Shown: positions 8,819 through 18,175, counted from the stretch's first letter. The stretch: DNA of 64,000 nucleotides from CAZWAP01 sp964632005 (GCA_964632005.1 CAZWAP010000008.1:1-64000); one strand, 5' to 3'. Made by a program: numbers and translations. The notes: generated from the sequence alone by a model not told the origin.

Positions 8819-10675
8819 CTACCATGCAGCCAGCGGCTTCAAGTCCGCTTTTTCGACCACCTTCCCGTCTTGCCATCGCGGCGACAGCAGAATCGCCAGC
8901 CGCACCCTGCCCTTCGCCCCGGGCAATCGAACCACGAGCCTGCTGACCCCCTTGTTCCGTTTTTGGGGCGGCTGCTGCTCGGCTGATTCAACCGTGAACT
9001 CCGCACCGGTCGGCTTGAGAATCCTCGCGATCAGCTTTTTGTCCTTGAGCTCGAGAACCGCAGTGCCGCCTTTGCGGGGCGTGATCTTCGCGTCCGTCGT
9101 CATCCCCCAGACCACTTCACAGGGCTTTTGAATCTCAAATTCATCCTGCACCAACACTGCCTTACGCCCGCCTACCATTGCGATCCCGCGGGTCGTCTTG
9201 CTCGCGTATTTCTTATAGGGTTCGGTCAGGTCGATTACCGCAAACGGTGCCGGTCCATCCGCCTGGAACCGGATGATGCTTGACCGCGCGTACGGGTCCT
9301 GGTCTTCGCCGCCCAACAGGGGGACGTTGTGACTCTTGGAACTCAGGCGGTAATAGCTCCATCTCGTCCCGCCGCGCTGCCGGTCCCAATAGCGCGGCAG
9401 GTTGTAGTCGTCCGAGCCCAGGTCCCGCGCCCATCGAACCCCTAAGGCATCCAGCTCGAAGTTGCCTAAGTCCAGGTGCCCGTGATTGACCTGGTTGTAG
9501 CCGGCCTTTACGCCGACAAAAAGCGCTTCCCTGTCGTCCCAGCTGCTGCGAAAGACGGCAACCTCCACGGGGCCTCTAAAGTACCGGTCCAGAAGCCTAC
9601 TGCTTGTATGCCGACCTTTTGGTGCCGGGACATACCATATCACGTGCTCCGGGCTGGCCTTGCCCCTGGATAGCTCAATGTGCTCGGCCTCGGCATAGAA
9701 GGGATTGTTGAACGTACGTGCCAACCAGAAAAGGCACGGTACCGTCCTCCTGGTTGCCCGTTCATGGCAGTCGGCAAAATTGAGGTACAGCCCGGTCGGG
9801 CCGGTAACGTATATCGGGAAGTACCCCGCCTCGGCCAGGCCCTTGATCTTCACCAGCCCGAAGTCCTTGCCCAGCGCGCTGCGCAGCGCCGTCAGGCCGT
9901 ATGCGGTGTACCTGGTTGCATAGTGCCAGTAGCCCGGCCCCTCCCCCCAGGCCCCGTCCGGCCCGTACGTCTTTATCGCACGCGGCAGCGACATAACCGC
10001 CGAGGCCACGATTCGCTCGGCATACTTGGGGTCCGACTCGGCCACGGCCAATGCCCCCGCAATCAGGCCGCCGTTACACACCTGGTTCCAGTTGAACTCG
10101 TTCCTGGTCCACCAGCTATTCTCCGTGTACGCCGTGAGACCCGCTTCCAGTCCGTTCTTGATAAGGCCGGCCCTGATCTTCGCTCGCGTCTTGGCGTCCA
10201 TATACGAGTATAACCAATCGTAGCCCACGCCAACTGCGTGGGACATCTCAGCGGTATCCAGAAAATGTGACGGATTCCAGTCCTTGAACGCGCAGACCGC
10301 CAGCATATTCTCAACCGCCTTGCGGGCGTAGCTTTCCTGGCCCGTCCATCTGTACGCCAGGGCGAGCGCGTAAACCCGGTTCAGACACTCCCTGCTGACG
10401 TGCAACAGCCTCGGCCCGATCTTGCGGTAGGTCAACATCGGCTTTTTCATATAGCCGTCCGCCCGCTCTATGACGTCCCTGATGCACTTCTGCAGGATTT
10501 TGTCAGCGGCGTACCGCCTCTTGAGCTCCTCAAGCTGCTCGTCTTTTAGCATCAAGCGAGGATGTCTGGCATCCAGGGTCTTGAGCACCTCCGACGGCTC
10601 CACTGCAAAATCCGCCGCACCCGCCGCCAAGCAACTCCAAACCAACACAATCCCCCATCTGAACGTCTTGACCAT
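8819..10675 (-). CDS. Secreted heparinase II/III-like polysaccharide lyase
   Basis: A 618-residue exported protein with a Sec signal peptide (about residues 1-20, ending AAGA). An alpha/alpha toroid domain (residues ~50-350) is rich in Trp and Tyr motifs such as EGPGYWHYA. The heparinase II/III C-terminal beta domain begins near residue 380, with NQVNHGHLDLGNFELDALG and WARDLGSDDYNLP. The nearest relatives I can name are heparin/alginate lyases of the PL15, PL17 and PL21 type, which cleave uronic-acid polysaccharides by beta-elimination. The substrate cannot be fixed from sequence. Only 20 bp separate its start from the divergent NagA-like frame. Confidence 0.88.
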   Translation of the reverse strand: MVKTFRWGIVLVWSCLAAGAADFAVEPSEVLKTLDARHPRLMLKDEQLEELKRRYAADKILQKCIRDVIERADGYMKKPMLTYRKIGPRLLHVSRECLNRVYALALAYRWTGQESYARKAVENMLAVCAFKDWNPSHFLDTAEMSHAVGVGYDWLYSYMDAKTRAKIRAGLIKNGLEAGLTAYTENSWWTRNEFNWNQVCNGGLIAGALAVAESDPKYAERIVASAVMSLPRAIKTYGPDGAWGEGPGYWHYATRYTAYGLTALRSALGKDFGLVKIKGLAEAGYFPIYVTGPTGLYLNFADCHERATRRTVPCLFWLARTFNNPFYAEAEHIELSRGKASPEHVIWYVPAPKGRHTSSRLLDRYFRGPVEVAVFRSSWDDREALFVGVKAGYNQVNHGHLDLGNFELDALGVRWARDLGSDDYNLPRYWDRQRGGTRWSYYRLSSKSHNVPLLGGEDQDPYARSSIIRFQADGPAPFAVIDLTEPYKKYASKTTRGIAMVGGRKAVLVQDEFEIQKPCEVVWGMTTDAKITPRKGGTAVLELKDKKLIARILKPTGAEFTVESAEQQPPQKRNKGVSRLVVRLPGAKGRVRLAILLSPRWQDGKVVEKADLKPLAAW

Positions 10676-10695
10676 AGCACTTCCATTAGACTAAG

Positions 10696-11559
10696 TTGGT
10701 TCTCGATTTGTCAGGTTCTCTGGCATACGTCACCGCCGCATTATACCATACGATCGGCTGCGGTGGCACCCTCTGTGGCGGGCCTGGGACCGGCTGCTCG
10801 GCATACACCATACACCTTGAAGGACCGTTCATCTGCCCCAAGGACGGTTTCCGCGGAGCACACAACGCCCGGTGGACAAGATCGCCGCAGATACCATTCC
10901 TGGAAAAACTGCTCGGCTGGGCTGACGGAAAAGTAAAGCTTCTTACCATAGCTGCCGAGCTCCCGGGCGCTGATGAACTGGCCCGCTACGCGGTCGGCAA
11001 AGGGATCGCCGTTGCGCTTGGCCACCAGGACGCACGCCAAGATGACCTCGACCGGCTCGCCGAGGCCGGGGCGACCGCCCTGACGCACTTAGGCAACGGC
11101 GTGCCGACAGTCCTGCCCCGCCACGAAAATCCCATCTGGGCCGGTCTGGCCAACGACAACCTGGTTGCCACGATAATCGCCGATGGTAACCACCTACTGC
11201 CTCCCGTGCTAAAGGTGATCATCAAAGCCAGAGGACCGCGCCGCTGCATCGTGATAAGCGACGGCAGCTCGCTGTCCGGGCTGGCCCCCGGCAGGTACGA
11301 AACGCTTAGCCGCCAGGTCATACTTGATGAGTCCGGCCGGGTCTATGACCCTCGGAGCGGCTATATGTGTGGCTCATCCGCCACCATCCTGAAATGTATG
11401 AACCACCTGGCCTCGCTGCGGTTGCTCAGTCTTGATGAGTTGGTGACGATGGGTTTTTATAATCCGCTCAGGCTGATTGGCCTGGCAGACAACGATGTCG
11501 CAACCGGCCCCGAGATCTTCTATGATCAGACCCGCCGAGCCTTCGTTCTCAAAGAGTAG
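10696..11559 (+). CDS. N-acetylglucosamine-6-phosphate deacetylase-like protein, N-terminally short
   Basis: A 287-residue amidohydrolase related to NagA, which removes acetate from GlcNAc-6-phosphate. Metal and catalytic motifs are present: HLEGPF (Glu ligand), ALGHQDA and THLGNG (His ligands) and VISDGSS (catalytic Asp). Full-length NagA has about 380 residues. The N-terminal beta-sandwich and first barrel strand carrying H-x-H are missing; only about 39 residues precede HLEGPF. The first possible start is a TTG at 10696, 20 bp from the divergent lyase start. This could be a 5'-truncated pseudogene or the result of a rearrangement. The rest of the frame is intact, so it may still be expressed. 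Confidence 0.7.
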   Translation: MVLDLSGSLAYVTAALYHTIGCGGTLCGGPGTGCSAYTIHLEGPFICPKDGFRGAHNARWTRSPQIPFLEKLLGWADGKVKLLTIAAELPGADELARYAVGKGIAVALGHQDARQDDLDRLAEAGATALTHLGNGVPTVLPRHENPIWAGLANDNLVATIIADGNHLLPPVLKVIIKARGPRRCIVISDGSSLSGLAPGRYETLSRQVILDESGRVYDPRSGYMCGSSATILKCMNHLASLRLLSLDELVTMGFYNPLRLIGLADNDVATGPEIFYDQTRRAFVLKE

Positions 11560-11713
11560 CTTGCCGTCCTCGAGACCCGTAAAGGTTGGCAGCTCAGATA
11601 TCTCGGTTGATACGTTGTCGCGCAGATCCGCGTTTCCAGCCAGCAATACGAGGATGGCCCTGCGCCCCCGGTGCTTTGTTCACGCCGTGGACCGGCCAGG
11701 CGAAGACCCTTTT

Positions 11714-12760
11714 TCAGACTATCAGCATAGCGTCGCCGTAGGAATAAAAACGGTAGCGCCGCTCTACGGCGTGCCTGTAGGCGGCAAGGACGTTATCCAG
11801 TCCTGCGAATGCAGCCACCAGAGCCAGCAGCGTCGACCGAGGCAGGTGGAAATTGGTTATCATCGCATCGACGAACTTGAACCTGTAGCCGGGTGTTATG
11901 AACAGATCCGTCTTGCCTTCGGCCGGGCCGATGCGGGGGCCGGGCAGGCTTTCGAGGGTCCTGGTTGAGGTCGTGCCGACGGCGATTACCCGGCTGCCCG
12001 CCTCTCTGGCGGCCTCGATCCTGCGGGCATTCTCGGCGTCTATGGAGAATCTCTCGGCGTCGAGGCGGTGAGCCTCCAGGTTTTCCGTGGTGACCGGCCG
12101 AAAGGTCCCTGCACCTACGTGCAGCGTCACGTAAGCAAAAATGATGCCGGCTTTTTGCAGCCGCCGGATCAGCCCATCGGTGAAGTGCAACCCCGCCGTC
12201 GGTGCAGCCACCGCCCCGCTGACCCGGGCGTAAACGGTCTGGTAGCGGAGCTTGTCCTGCTGCGCGAGCGCAGGGTCGTCGTTGCGTTTGATATACGGCG
12301 GCAGCGGAGGAAATCCAATCTTCTCAAGGATGGCTTCGGCCTTTGCCTGGCTCTGCAGCTCGAGCAGGCACTTGCCCGCCTCGCCCTTTTCCACCAGGAC
12401 GGCAGGGCAGAAATCATTCCGGCGGTTGTCCCTGATGTAGATGGTCTGCCCGACTTTCAGCTTTCGCAGGCCTTTGAGCACTACCTGCCAGAGGCCGGGA
12501 CGCTCCTCGGCCAGGAATAGACCTTCGAGCTTTGCGCCGGTCTGCCGGCGGGCAAAAAAGCGGGCGGGCAGGACTTTCGTGTTGTTGACCACGAGGCAGT
12601 CGCCCCGCCGGAGAAATTCACCGAGCCTCTCGAATCGGCTGTCGACTATCCGGCCGGTCCCGCGATCCAGAATCAGCAGACGCGATTCGCTGCGCACGCC
12701 GACCGGATGCTGGGCGATCAGCTCAGACGGCAGTTCGTAATTTAGCTTTTCTGTTTTCAC
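11714..12760 (-). CDS. queA: S-adenosylmethionine:tRNA ribosyltransferase-isomerase
   Basis: A 348-residue QueA, which transfers the ribosyl group of SAM to preQ1-modified tRNA to make epoxyqueuosine. The family start YELPSELIAQHP is present, as are the downstream motifs VAAPTAGLHFTD, HVGAGTFRPV and TNFHLPRSTLL. The start is GTG at 12760. Full length for the family. No tgt gene is adjacent. Confidence 0.96.
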   Translation of the reverse strand: MKTEKLNYELPSELIAQHPVGVRSESRLLILDRGTGRIVDSRFERLGEFLRRGDCLVVNNTKVLPARFFARRQTGAKLEGLFLAEERPGLWQVVLKGLRKLKVGQTIYIRDNRRNDFCPAVLVEKGEAGKCLLELQSQAKAEAILEKIGFPPLPPYIKRNDDPALAQQDKLRYQTVYARVSGAVAAPTAGLHFTDGLIRRLQKAGIIFAYVTLHVGAGTFRPVTTENLEAHRLDAERFSIDAENARRIEAAREAGSRVIAVGTTSTRTLESLPGPRIGPAEGKTDLFITPGYRFKFVDAMITNFHLPRSTLLALVAAFAGLDNVLAAYRHAVERRYRFYSYGDAMLIV

Positions 12761-12938
12761 GGCGAAAAATTATCAGACCTCCGTCAGAAGCACAAAAAAA
12801 ATTTCAGCCCAACAATAAGCCGGTTTTCGACATTTCGGACAGACGGCGGATTAGGCGAGCAAGTACCCGATGCAGCCGGCCGATACTGGAGAACAGCCAG
12901 CGCGATTTGGTGTCAGTGATTCGCCCGGTACGCAGGTT

Positions 12939-13130
12939 ATGGCCCAGAGAAAACACTTTGAACAAGCCGCTGCATCAATAGCCGCTCTCGGCAGAAGCGA
13001 GCTCAAACAACGCATCCGCAATTTCAAGGGCCGGTTCAAGCTGGATTTCACCGACGATTATCTTGAGAAATTGAGTCTCGAAAAGCTCAGGCATATCCTC
13101 TTGGCTGCTCTTATGAGCTCGAAGCGGTAA
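12939..13130 (+). CDS. Small conserved-looking protein of unknown function
   Basis: A 63-residue, mostly helical, basic protein ending in a regular leucine pattern (LEKLSLEKLRHILLAAL). I do not recognise the family. The amphipathic pattern and the middle segment FKLDFTDDYL look like real protein. ATG 12939 leaves the patterned part intact; an ATG at 12870 would add 23 residues of low-pattern sequence. No clear Shine-Dalgarno site is seen. It stands alone between divergent queA and the sigma factor gene. Confidence 0.5.
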   Translation: MAQRKHFEQAAASIAALGRSELKQRIRNFKGRFKLDFTDDYLEKLSLEKLRHILLAALMSSKR

Positions 13131-13320
13131 AGGCCCTTATCCGCTGCCAGGCTCTCGTTCGGCCGCCCGCAAACCGTCACGCCCATCTGCCAGTCTCACC
13201 GAACCTTCGATGCACCTTCGCTCCGGTCGATAACGTGTATTTTGCAGGAATTTTTTCTGCGGGCGGTGTAACATAACCGCTGGCGGCGCAATGATGTTCT
13301 TGACGATGGTTGGTGCTGCT

Positions 13321-13887
13321 ATGGCAAAGACGGTCAGGTCGAGCCGGAACGACGAGCTGGTGGTGAGGGCCCGAACGGATGCCAAGGCGCTGGGCGAGCT
13401 CTACGAGATGTACTATGAGCGCGTCTTCAGATTTTGCGTTCACCGCCTGTTTTCCAAAGAAATTGCTGAGGATATTACGTCCACGGTTTTTCTCGAAGTG
13501 GCGCGCAGGATGCGCGGTTTTGCCGGCCGGACCGAGCGGGACTTCAGAAGCTGGCTCTACACCATCGCCGTCAACCAGGTCAATGCATACATAAGAAAGT
13601 CGTCCCGGCGCAGGCGGTTATTGTCGAAGGCGGCTGAATCCATCGCGGCCTCATCCGCACACCCGGACGGTTCGCGGCGGTTCGACTGGCCCAGACTTTA
13701 CGCAGCGCTGATGAAGCTACGGCCGGAACACCAGACCATCATCACGCTGAGGTTCTTTGAAAACCTCCACTACGACGAAATAGCACGGATTATGGGTATG
13801 CAGCAGTCAACGGCGCGCGTGAGGCTGCACCGCGTTCTCCAAAAGCTGCGCAAACAATTGCAGAAATCTTTCGAGGAGCAAGCTTAG
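13321..13887 (+). CDS. ECF-type RNA polymerase sigma factor
   Basis: A 188-residue sigma-70 family factor of extracytoplasmic-function size. Region 2 runs from about residue 25 (YEMYYERVFRFCVHR, then EDITSTVFLEVARR). Region 4 (about 130-185) has LRPEHQTIITLRFFENLHYDEIARIMG followed by a helix-turn-helix with STARVRLHRVLQKLR. The ATG at 13321 gives the usual start; earlier in-frame starts exist at 13291. The stop abuts the ATG of the next gene with no spacer, as for sigma/anti-sigma pairs. Confidence 0.92.
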   Translation: MAKTVRSSRNDELVVRARTDAKALGELYEMYYERVFRFCVHRLFSKEIAEDITSTVFLEVARRMRGFAGRTERDFRSWLYTIAVNQVNAYIRKSSRRRRLLSKAAESIAASSAHPDGSRRFDWPRLYAALMKLRPEHQTIITLRFFENLHYDEIARIMGMQQSTARVRLHRVLQKLRKQLQKSFEEQA

Positions 13888-14835
13888 ATGGTCAAAGGGC
13901 AACTCGATCTCGAGGGAATCGTTGATCGGCTTGGTATCGATGATAAGCCGAACCCGGCGCACCGCGAGAAGCTGCGCCGGCAGATGCTGCTGGTTTTCAG
14001 CGAGTCAGCTTCCCGCTATGCCGGTCGAGCCGGCGGGCGCAGCCGAACGATTACGGAAAGACCCCTCCTGAAATTCGCCGCCGCCGCGGTTGTCGTTGCA
14101 GCTGCGGCGATAGGAGCATATCGCATTGTCAAGATTATCAAGCCGGACCATCCCCGTTCTAACCTCACGGCCAAACAGCCCGAAGAGCCCAATATCCACC
14201 GGCCCGTGTACACCGGCACGCCCGGCTTTGTTGAGATGGTCCCGATCGACATCAAGCTGCCAGAGGCCGTTTTCGCGGGCCCGCCGCTCCCGAAGTACTT
14301 CGTGCCCAACCTGGACAGAGCACCCAGCAGGCCCCGACCGCCTTTCCTGGCACCGGCCGGCACCAAGAACGTTGCGCTGGGCAAGCCGGTTACCAGCAGT
14401 AGTGACGAAGAGCCCGTCATCGGCGAGCTCGAGATGATAACCGACGGCGACAAAGAGGCCACCGACGCGAGCTACGTCGAGCTCGGGCCCTCCACCCAGC
14501 ACATTACGATCGACCTGGAGGCACCCCATTACATTTACGCCATCGTGGTCTGGCATTATCACAGAGAGCCGCGAGTTTATTATGACGTGGTGGTTCAGGT
14601 GGCCGACGATGCAAACTTCACAACCAACGTCAGGACGCTGTTCAACAACGATATTGACAACTCCTCCGGCCTGGGCGTCGGCAAGGACAAGCACTACATC
14701 GAGACCAACGAGGGCAAGCTGATCGACGCCAGGGGTGTAAAGGCCAGGTACGTTCGGCTGTACAGCAGGGGTAATACCAGCAACAGTCTGAACCACTATA
14801 TCGAGGTCGAAGTCTACGGCAAGCCCGCCGAGTAG
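13888..14835 (+). CDS. Membrane protein with discoidin-like domain, probable sigma-factor partner
   Basis: A 315-residue protein. Residues 1-~55 are charged and cytoplasmic, a single Ala/Val-rich membrane helix spans about 60-80, and the rest is predicted outside. The outer part (~155-312), opening KNVALGKPVTSSSD and ending YVRLYSRGNTS plus IEVEVYGK, has the layout of an F5/8 type C (discoidin) carbohydrate-binding domain. Its start codon directly follows the sigma gene stop, so it is probably the regulator of that sigma factor. No zinc anti-sigma motif (H-x3-C-x2-C) is visible in the N-terminal part, so the anti-sigma role is inferred from position and topology. Confidence 0.78.
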   Translation: MVKGQLDLEGIVDRLGIDDKPNPAHREKLRRQMLLVFSESASRYAGRAGGRSRTITERPLLKFAAAAVVVAAAAIGAYRIVKIIKPDHPRSNLTAKQPEEPNIHRPVYTGTPGFVEMVPIDIKLPEAVFAGPPLPKYFVPNLDRAPSRPRPPFLAPAGTKNVALGKPVTSSSDEEPVIGELEMITDGDKEATDASYVELGPSTQHITIDLEAPHYIYAIVVWHYHREPRVYYDVVVQVADDANFTTNVRTLFNNDIDNSSGLGVGKDKHYIETNEGKLIDARGVKARYVRLYSRGNTSNSLNHYIEVEVYGKPAE

Positions 14836-14856
14836 GAGCATTGGCCGGGCGGTGAT

Positions 14857-16266
14857 TTACGAGTCTTTGTTGCTGGCTGTTCTTGCCGGGGACCGGGCAT
14901 CGGCCTTGAGCTTGCTGTCGAACTCTTCCATCATCCGGGTCAACCGGTTCACGATTTGCGGTTGCTCGGCAGCGAGGTTCTTCGTCTCGCTTATATCGGT
15001 CTCAAGGTCGTAGAGCTCTATCTGCTTCTTGCGGACCAGCTTCCATCTGCCGCTCCGGGCGGCCTCGAGCTTTGTGCCTCGATAGTAATAGTAGGCCTGG
15101 TGTGGTGTCCGCGCGCCGGGCCGGCCCGCCATCAAGCGCCAGATGTCCTTGCCGTCGATGACCCTGTCCCGCGGTGGCTCGGCGCCGGCCAGCCTGGCAA
15201 ATGTAGGCAAAAGATCAATCGTCCCGCAAACCTCGCTGCAAACAGTGTTCGCCGGGATCCGGCCGGGCCAGCGCATTATGCACGGCTCTCGCATCCCGCC
15301 CTCGTAGGTCGAGAATTTGCCGTCACGCAGCGGTAGGGCGCAGCCGCCGTGATGTTTCTTCGAGAGCCAGGGGCCATTGTCGCTCGTGAAGACCACCAGC
15401 GTATTCTCGTCCACTCCCGCCCGCTTGAGCGCCGAGAGAACCTCGCCCACCGACCAGTCAATCTGCTCGATCGTCACCGTGTATGCTTTCTTGGGGTCCT
15501 CGGTGTAAAACTCGTCCGAGACAAACAGCGGGATGTGGGGCATCGTGTGCGCCAGGTAGAGGAAGAATGGCCGGGCCTTGTTTTTCTCGATGAACTTGAC
15601 CGCCTCTTCAGTGTAGCGCTCGATTAGCTTCGTCTGGTCCGCCGGTCGTTCTATGATCTGCGTGTTGCGCATCAACGGGACATTCCAGGGGGAATAGTCT
15701 CTCTGTTGCCAGGCCCGGTCGAGGTCGCGGTTCTTGCCCTTGACGCCGTCCATATCATTCGAGTATGGGATGCCGAAATAGTAATCGAAGCCATTGTTGG
15801 TGGGCAGGAATTGCGGCAGATGTCCGAGATGCCACTTGCCGATACACGCAGTGGTGTAACCACGCCCTTTTAGGATGTCGGCTATGGTGATCTCGCCGGG
15901 ATCAAGGCCGATATTGTCCCGCGGAAACAGTACCCTGGTTATGCCGACTCTCGGCGGATAGCATCCGGTCATCAGCGCCGCCCGCGAGGGCGAGCAAATC
16001 GACGCAGCCGAGTAGAAATCAGTGAACTTCATCCCCTCAGTGGCCATGCGATCCAGATTCGGCGTCTTTATGGTCGGCGAACCAAAGCATCCTATATCCT
16101 GGTAGCCTTGATCGTCGGTGAAGATGACAACGAAGTTCGGCCTGTCAACAGCAGGTGTTTTCTTGCTCAAGCGTTTGCCGGTGGTGCACGCTGGAACGGT
16201 AAGCACCGCGGCGCCGATGCCGACGGCCCTTAGAAAGGCGCGACGACTGTACCTGGTCGCAGTCAT
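14857..16266 (-). CDS. Tat-exported sulfatase with CSPSR active site
   Basis: A 469-residue type I sulfatase that would hydrolyse sulfate esters after conversion of Cys to formylglycine. The N-terminus has a twin-arginine signal (SRRAFLRAVG) and a lipobox-like VPAC at residues 24-27, so it may be a periplasmic lipoprotein. The formylglycine motif CSPSR starts at C91 and is followed by AALMTG. Metal-site segments FTDDQGYQDIG and VFTSDNGPW are present. ATG 16266 was chosen because it starts the Tat signal. Last of three sulfatases in the same direction after tilS. The subfamily and substrate cannot be read by eye. Confidence 0.93.
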   Translation of the reverse strand: MTATRYSRRAFLRAVGIGAAVLTVPACTTGKRLSKKTPAVDRPNFVVIFTDDQGYQDIGCFGSPTIKTPNLDRMATEGMKFTDFYSAASICSPSRAALMTGCYPPRVGITRVLFPRDNIGLDPGEITIADILKGRGYTTACIGKWHLGHLPQFLPTNNGFDYYFGIPYSNDMDGVKGKNRDLDRAWQQRDYSPWNVPLMRNTQIIERPADQTKLIERYTEEAVKFIEKNKARPFFLYLAHTMPHIPLFVSDEFYTEDPKKAYTVTIEQIDWSVGEVLSALKRAGVDENTLVVFTSDNGPWLSKKHHGGCALPLRDGKFSTYEGGMREPCIMRWPGRIPANTVCSEVCGTIDLLPTFARLAGAEPPRDRVIDGKDIWRLMAGRPGARTPHQAYYYYRGTKLEAARSGRWKLVRKKQIELYDLETDISETKNLAAEQPQIVNRLTRMMEEFDSKLKADARSPARTASNKDS

Positions 16267-16304
16267 ATCTATCTCCCGTTCACACAATATAAAGGGTCAA
16301 CCGG

Positions 16305-16355
16305 ATCCAGCCAATAGTTTATATCCTGCGCCCGCACGCATCAACTGCCTGGCCC
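16305..16355. repeat. Inter-sulfatase repeat, copy A
   Basis: A 51-bp stretch that aligns without gaps to 18116-18166, with 38 of 51 positions identical; most differences are transitions. It lies in the spacer between the two downstream sulfatase genes. Read on the minus strand it could encode a short peptide with GAGYKLL, and copy B with GTGCELP, so it may be a decayed coding relic or a shared leader element. Confidence 0.45.
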
Positions 16356-16511
16356 GGCGGGCGATCATCCCAAAGACTGTGGCAGAATTTCCCCGGCTCC
16401 GGCAGGACAGATTGAGGTATGTGCGACGCTCTGGTTTGCTCTTTGATTGAGACCCTCGCGATAGTGAGATTTGTGACGCGTGGCGTTCGCGGCTCATCGA
16501 GTGCCTGCAAC

Positions 16512-17987
16512 TCACGGGGCAGTTCCTTTGGGCTTTGTGGCGGACTTCGGCTTGTTGCCGCCGCCGTAGTACGGGAACTTGTCGAACATATCAGCCTTAC
16601 CCAGAATTCGCGGGTCGCCCGTAGCCCTAAGCTCGGCGGTCAGCTCTGCAGCAAGAGTCTCTTTGATCCTTGCATACTGGGGCTTCTGCGCGACATTGTC
16701 CAGTTGGTTCGGGTCTTTGCGGAGGTCATAAAGCTCTTCACTCGGCCTTTTTCCGAATGCCAAGCCGAACAGCCTTTCGACGCCCGGCTCGGTCCGATGC
16801 TCCATCATATAAGTCTTGGTCGGCGAGCCGTCGATATCGCCATAACCTGGTGGGTCGCCTGCGGGCCAACGCTCGGCTTTGAAATTTCGAATGTAGAGAT
16901 AATCACGGGTTCGTATCGCCCGCATCGGGTAGCCCACACCGCCTGCCCGCCTGTTTGTGTGCCGCTCCATACCGGTCAAGACCTTGTCTCGCGTAGGATC
17001 GACCTGGCCCGATTTGCCGGAGATCAGGATGTCCAGAAAGCTCCTGCCCGTCATTTCCGGAGTAGGCTTTAGCCCCGCGGCCTCAAGGAAAGTCGCGGCC
17101 AAATCCGACAGGCTGATAAAATCCTCGACTACACTGCCGCTCTTTACCTTCGCCGGCCAGCGAACGGCAAGCGGAACGTGCGTCCCGCCGTCATAGAGGT
17201 TGCTCTTGCACCGCGGGAAAGGCATCCCGTTGTCACCGGTGACAACCACGAGCGTATTATCCAGTTGCCCCTTTTCCTCCAAGGTCTTGAGCAACTCGCC
17301 CACATCCCTGTCGAATCTCTGGATCGCCCAGAAGTAGTCGCAGATATCTGTGCGAACCTCCTCGCAATCGGGCAGGCACGCAGGCACTTCGACATCTTCG
17401 GCCTTCATCCCGCTCTTGACGCCCGACAGCCGCTTGTAGGGCCTGTGTGGGTCGTAGCTGCCGAACCAGAAGCAGAAAGGCTTATCACTCGGGCGTGCGC
17501 GCAAAAACTCATCGAAATTCTTGAATCTCGGTCCCGCAGCGTTCCGCGTGCGGCCGCCGGGCCCGTTGTATCCCGGGCCCCAGCCCTTCCGCGTGAAGCC
17601 CACATGGTAACCGGCCTGTTCCAGTATATCAGGATAAACGATGAACTTCGCAGGCAACGTGCTCCACAGGTTGCACCCTTGCTCTAAACGCCAGTGCCAT
17701 TGCCCCGTCAGGATCGCGCCCCGCGAAGGCGTGCAGGATGGGGCCGAAACATACGCATTCTCGAACAGCATTCCCTCGCGCGCTACTCGATCGAAAACTG
17801 GTGTCTTGATCACCTTGGCGCCCGAAATGCTCGCAAAAGGCCACGACCAGTCGTCCGCGATGCAGAATAGAATATTGGGCCGGTCCTTTTTTCGCTTGGC
17901 CTCTGAAATCGCAGACGGCGCAAGCATCGCCGCGCCGACCCCCAACGCCTTCAAGAAATCGCGACGGTTGCATCTTTCTTCATTCAT
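16512..17987 (-). CDS. Tat-exported sulfatase with CTPSR active site
   Basis: A 491-residue sulfatase with the twin-arginine signal NRRDFLKALG and a cleavage-like AISEA near residue 30. The formylglycine motif is CTPSR at C85, followed by GAILTG. The metal-binding start ILFCIADDWSWPF differs from the commoner DDLG form and is characteristic of a subset of heparan-sulfate- and N-sulfoglucosamine-sulfohydrolase-like enzymes. VVVTGDNGMPFPR carries the second metal-site aspartate and asparagine. A GGAG lies 8 bp upstream of the ATG. Second in the tilS-linked sulfatase series. Confidence 0.93.
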   Translation of the reverse strand: MNEERCNRRDFLKALGVGAAMLAPSAISEAKRKKDRPNILFCIADDWSWPFASISGAKVIKTPVFDRVAREGMLFENAYVSAPSCTPSRGAILTGQWHWRLEQGCNLWSTLPAKFIVYPDILEQAGYHVGFTRKGWGPGYNGPGGRTRNAAGPRFKNFDEFLRARPSDKPFCFWFGSYDPHRPYKRLSGVKSGMKAEDVEVPACLPDCEEVRTDICDYFWAIQRFDRDVGELLKTLEEKGQLDNTLVVVTGDNGMPFPRCKSNLYDGGTHVPLAVRWPAKVKSGSVVEDFISLSDLAATFLEAAGLKPTPEMTGRSFLDILISGKSGQVDPTRDKVLTGMERHTNRRAGGVGYPMRAIRTRDYLYIRNFKAERWPAGDPPGYGDIDGSPTKTYMMEHRTEPGVERLFGLAFGKRPSEELYDLRKDPNQLDNVAQKPQYARIKETLAAELTAELRATGDPRILGKADMFDKFPYYGGGNKPKSATKPKGTAP

Positions 17988-18115
17988 GGGTGTTTCTCCG
18001 ATTCGTTTCTATTTTTTCGCTTCTCCGCGGCGCCGACAGGTCTTAGAAAGCCGCAACGGCTCTACCTGATCCCAGTCACATCTTTCTCCTGTCCGTATGC
18101 TAAGAAGTTGTTCGA

Positions 18116-18166
18116 ATCCAACCGGCAGTTCACATCCCGTGCCCGCCTGGATCAACTTCTTGGCCC
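18116..18166. repeat. Inter-sulfatase repeat, copy B
   Basis: Pairs with copy A at 16305-16355 (38 of 51 identical, no gaps). It lies just after the stop of the first sulfatase of the series and about 130 bp before the start of the second. Confidence 0.45.
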
Positions 18167-18175
18167 CGGGCCAGT

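Noticed and set aside
18105..18125. GTTCGAATCC, like a tRNA T-loop
   Set aside because: The flanking bases do not form a 5-bp T stem, and no anticodon or acceptor arm can be built.
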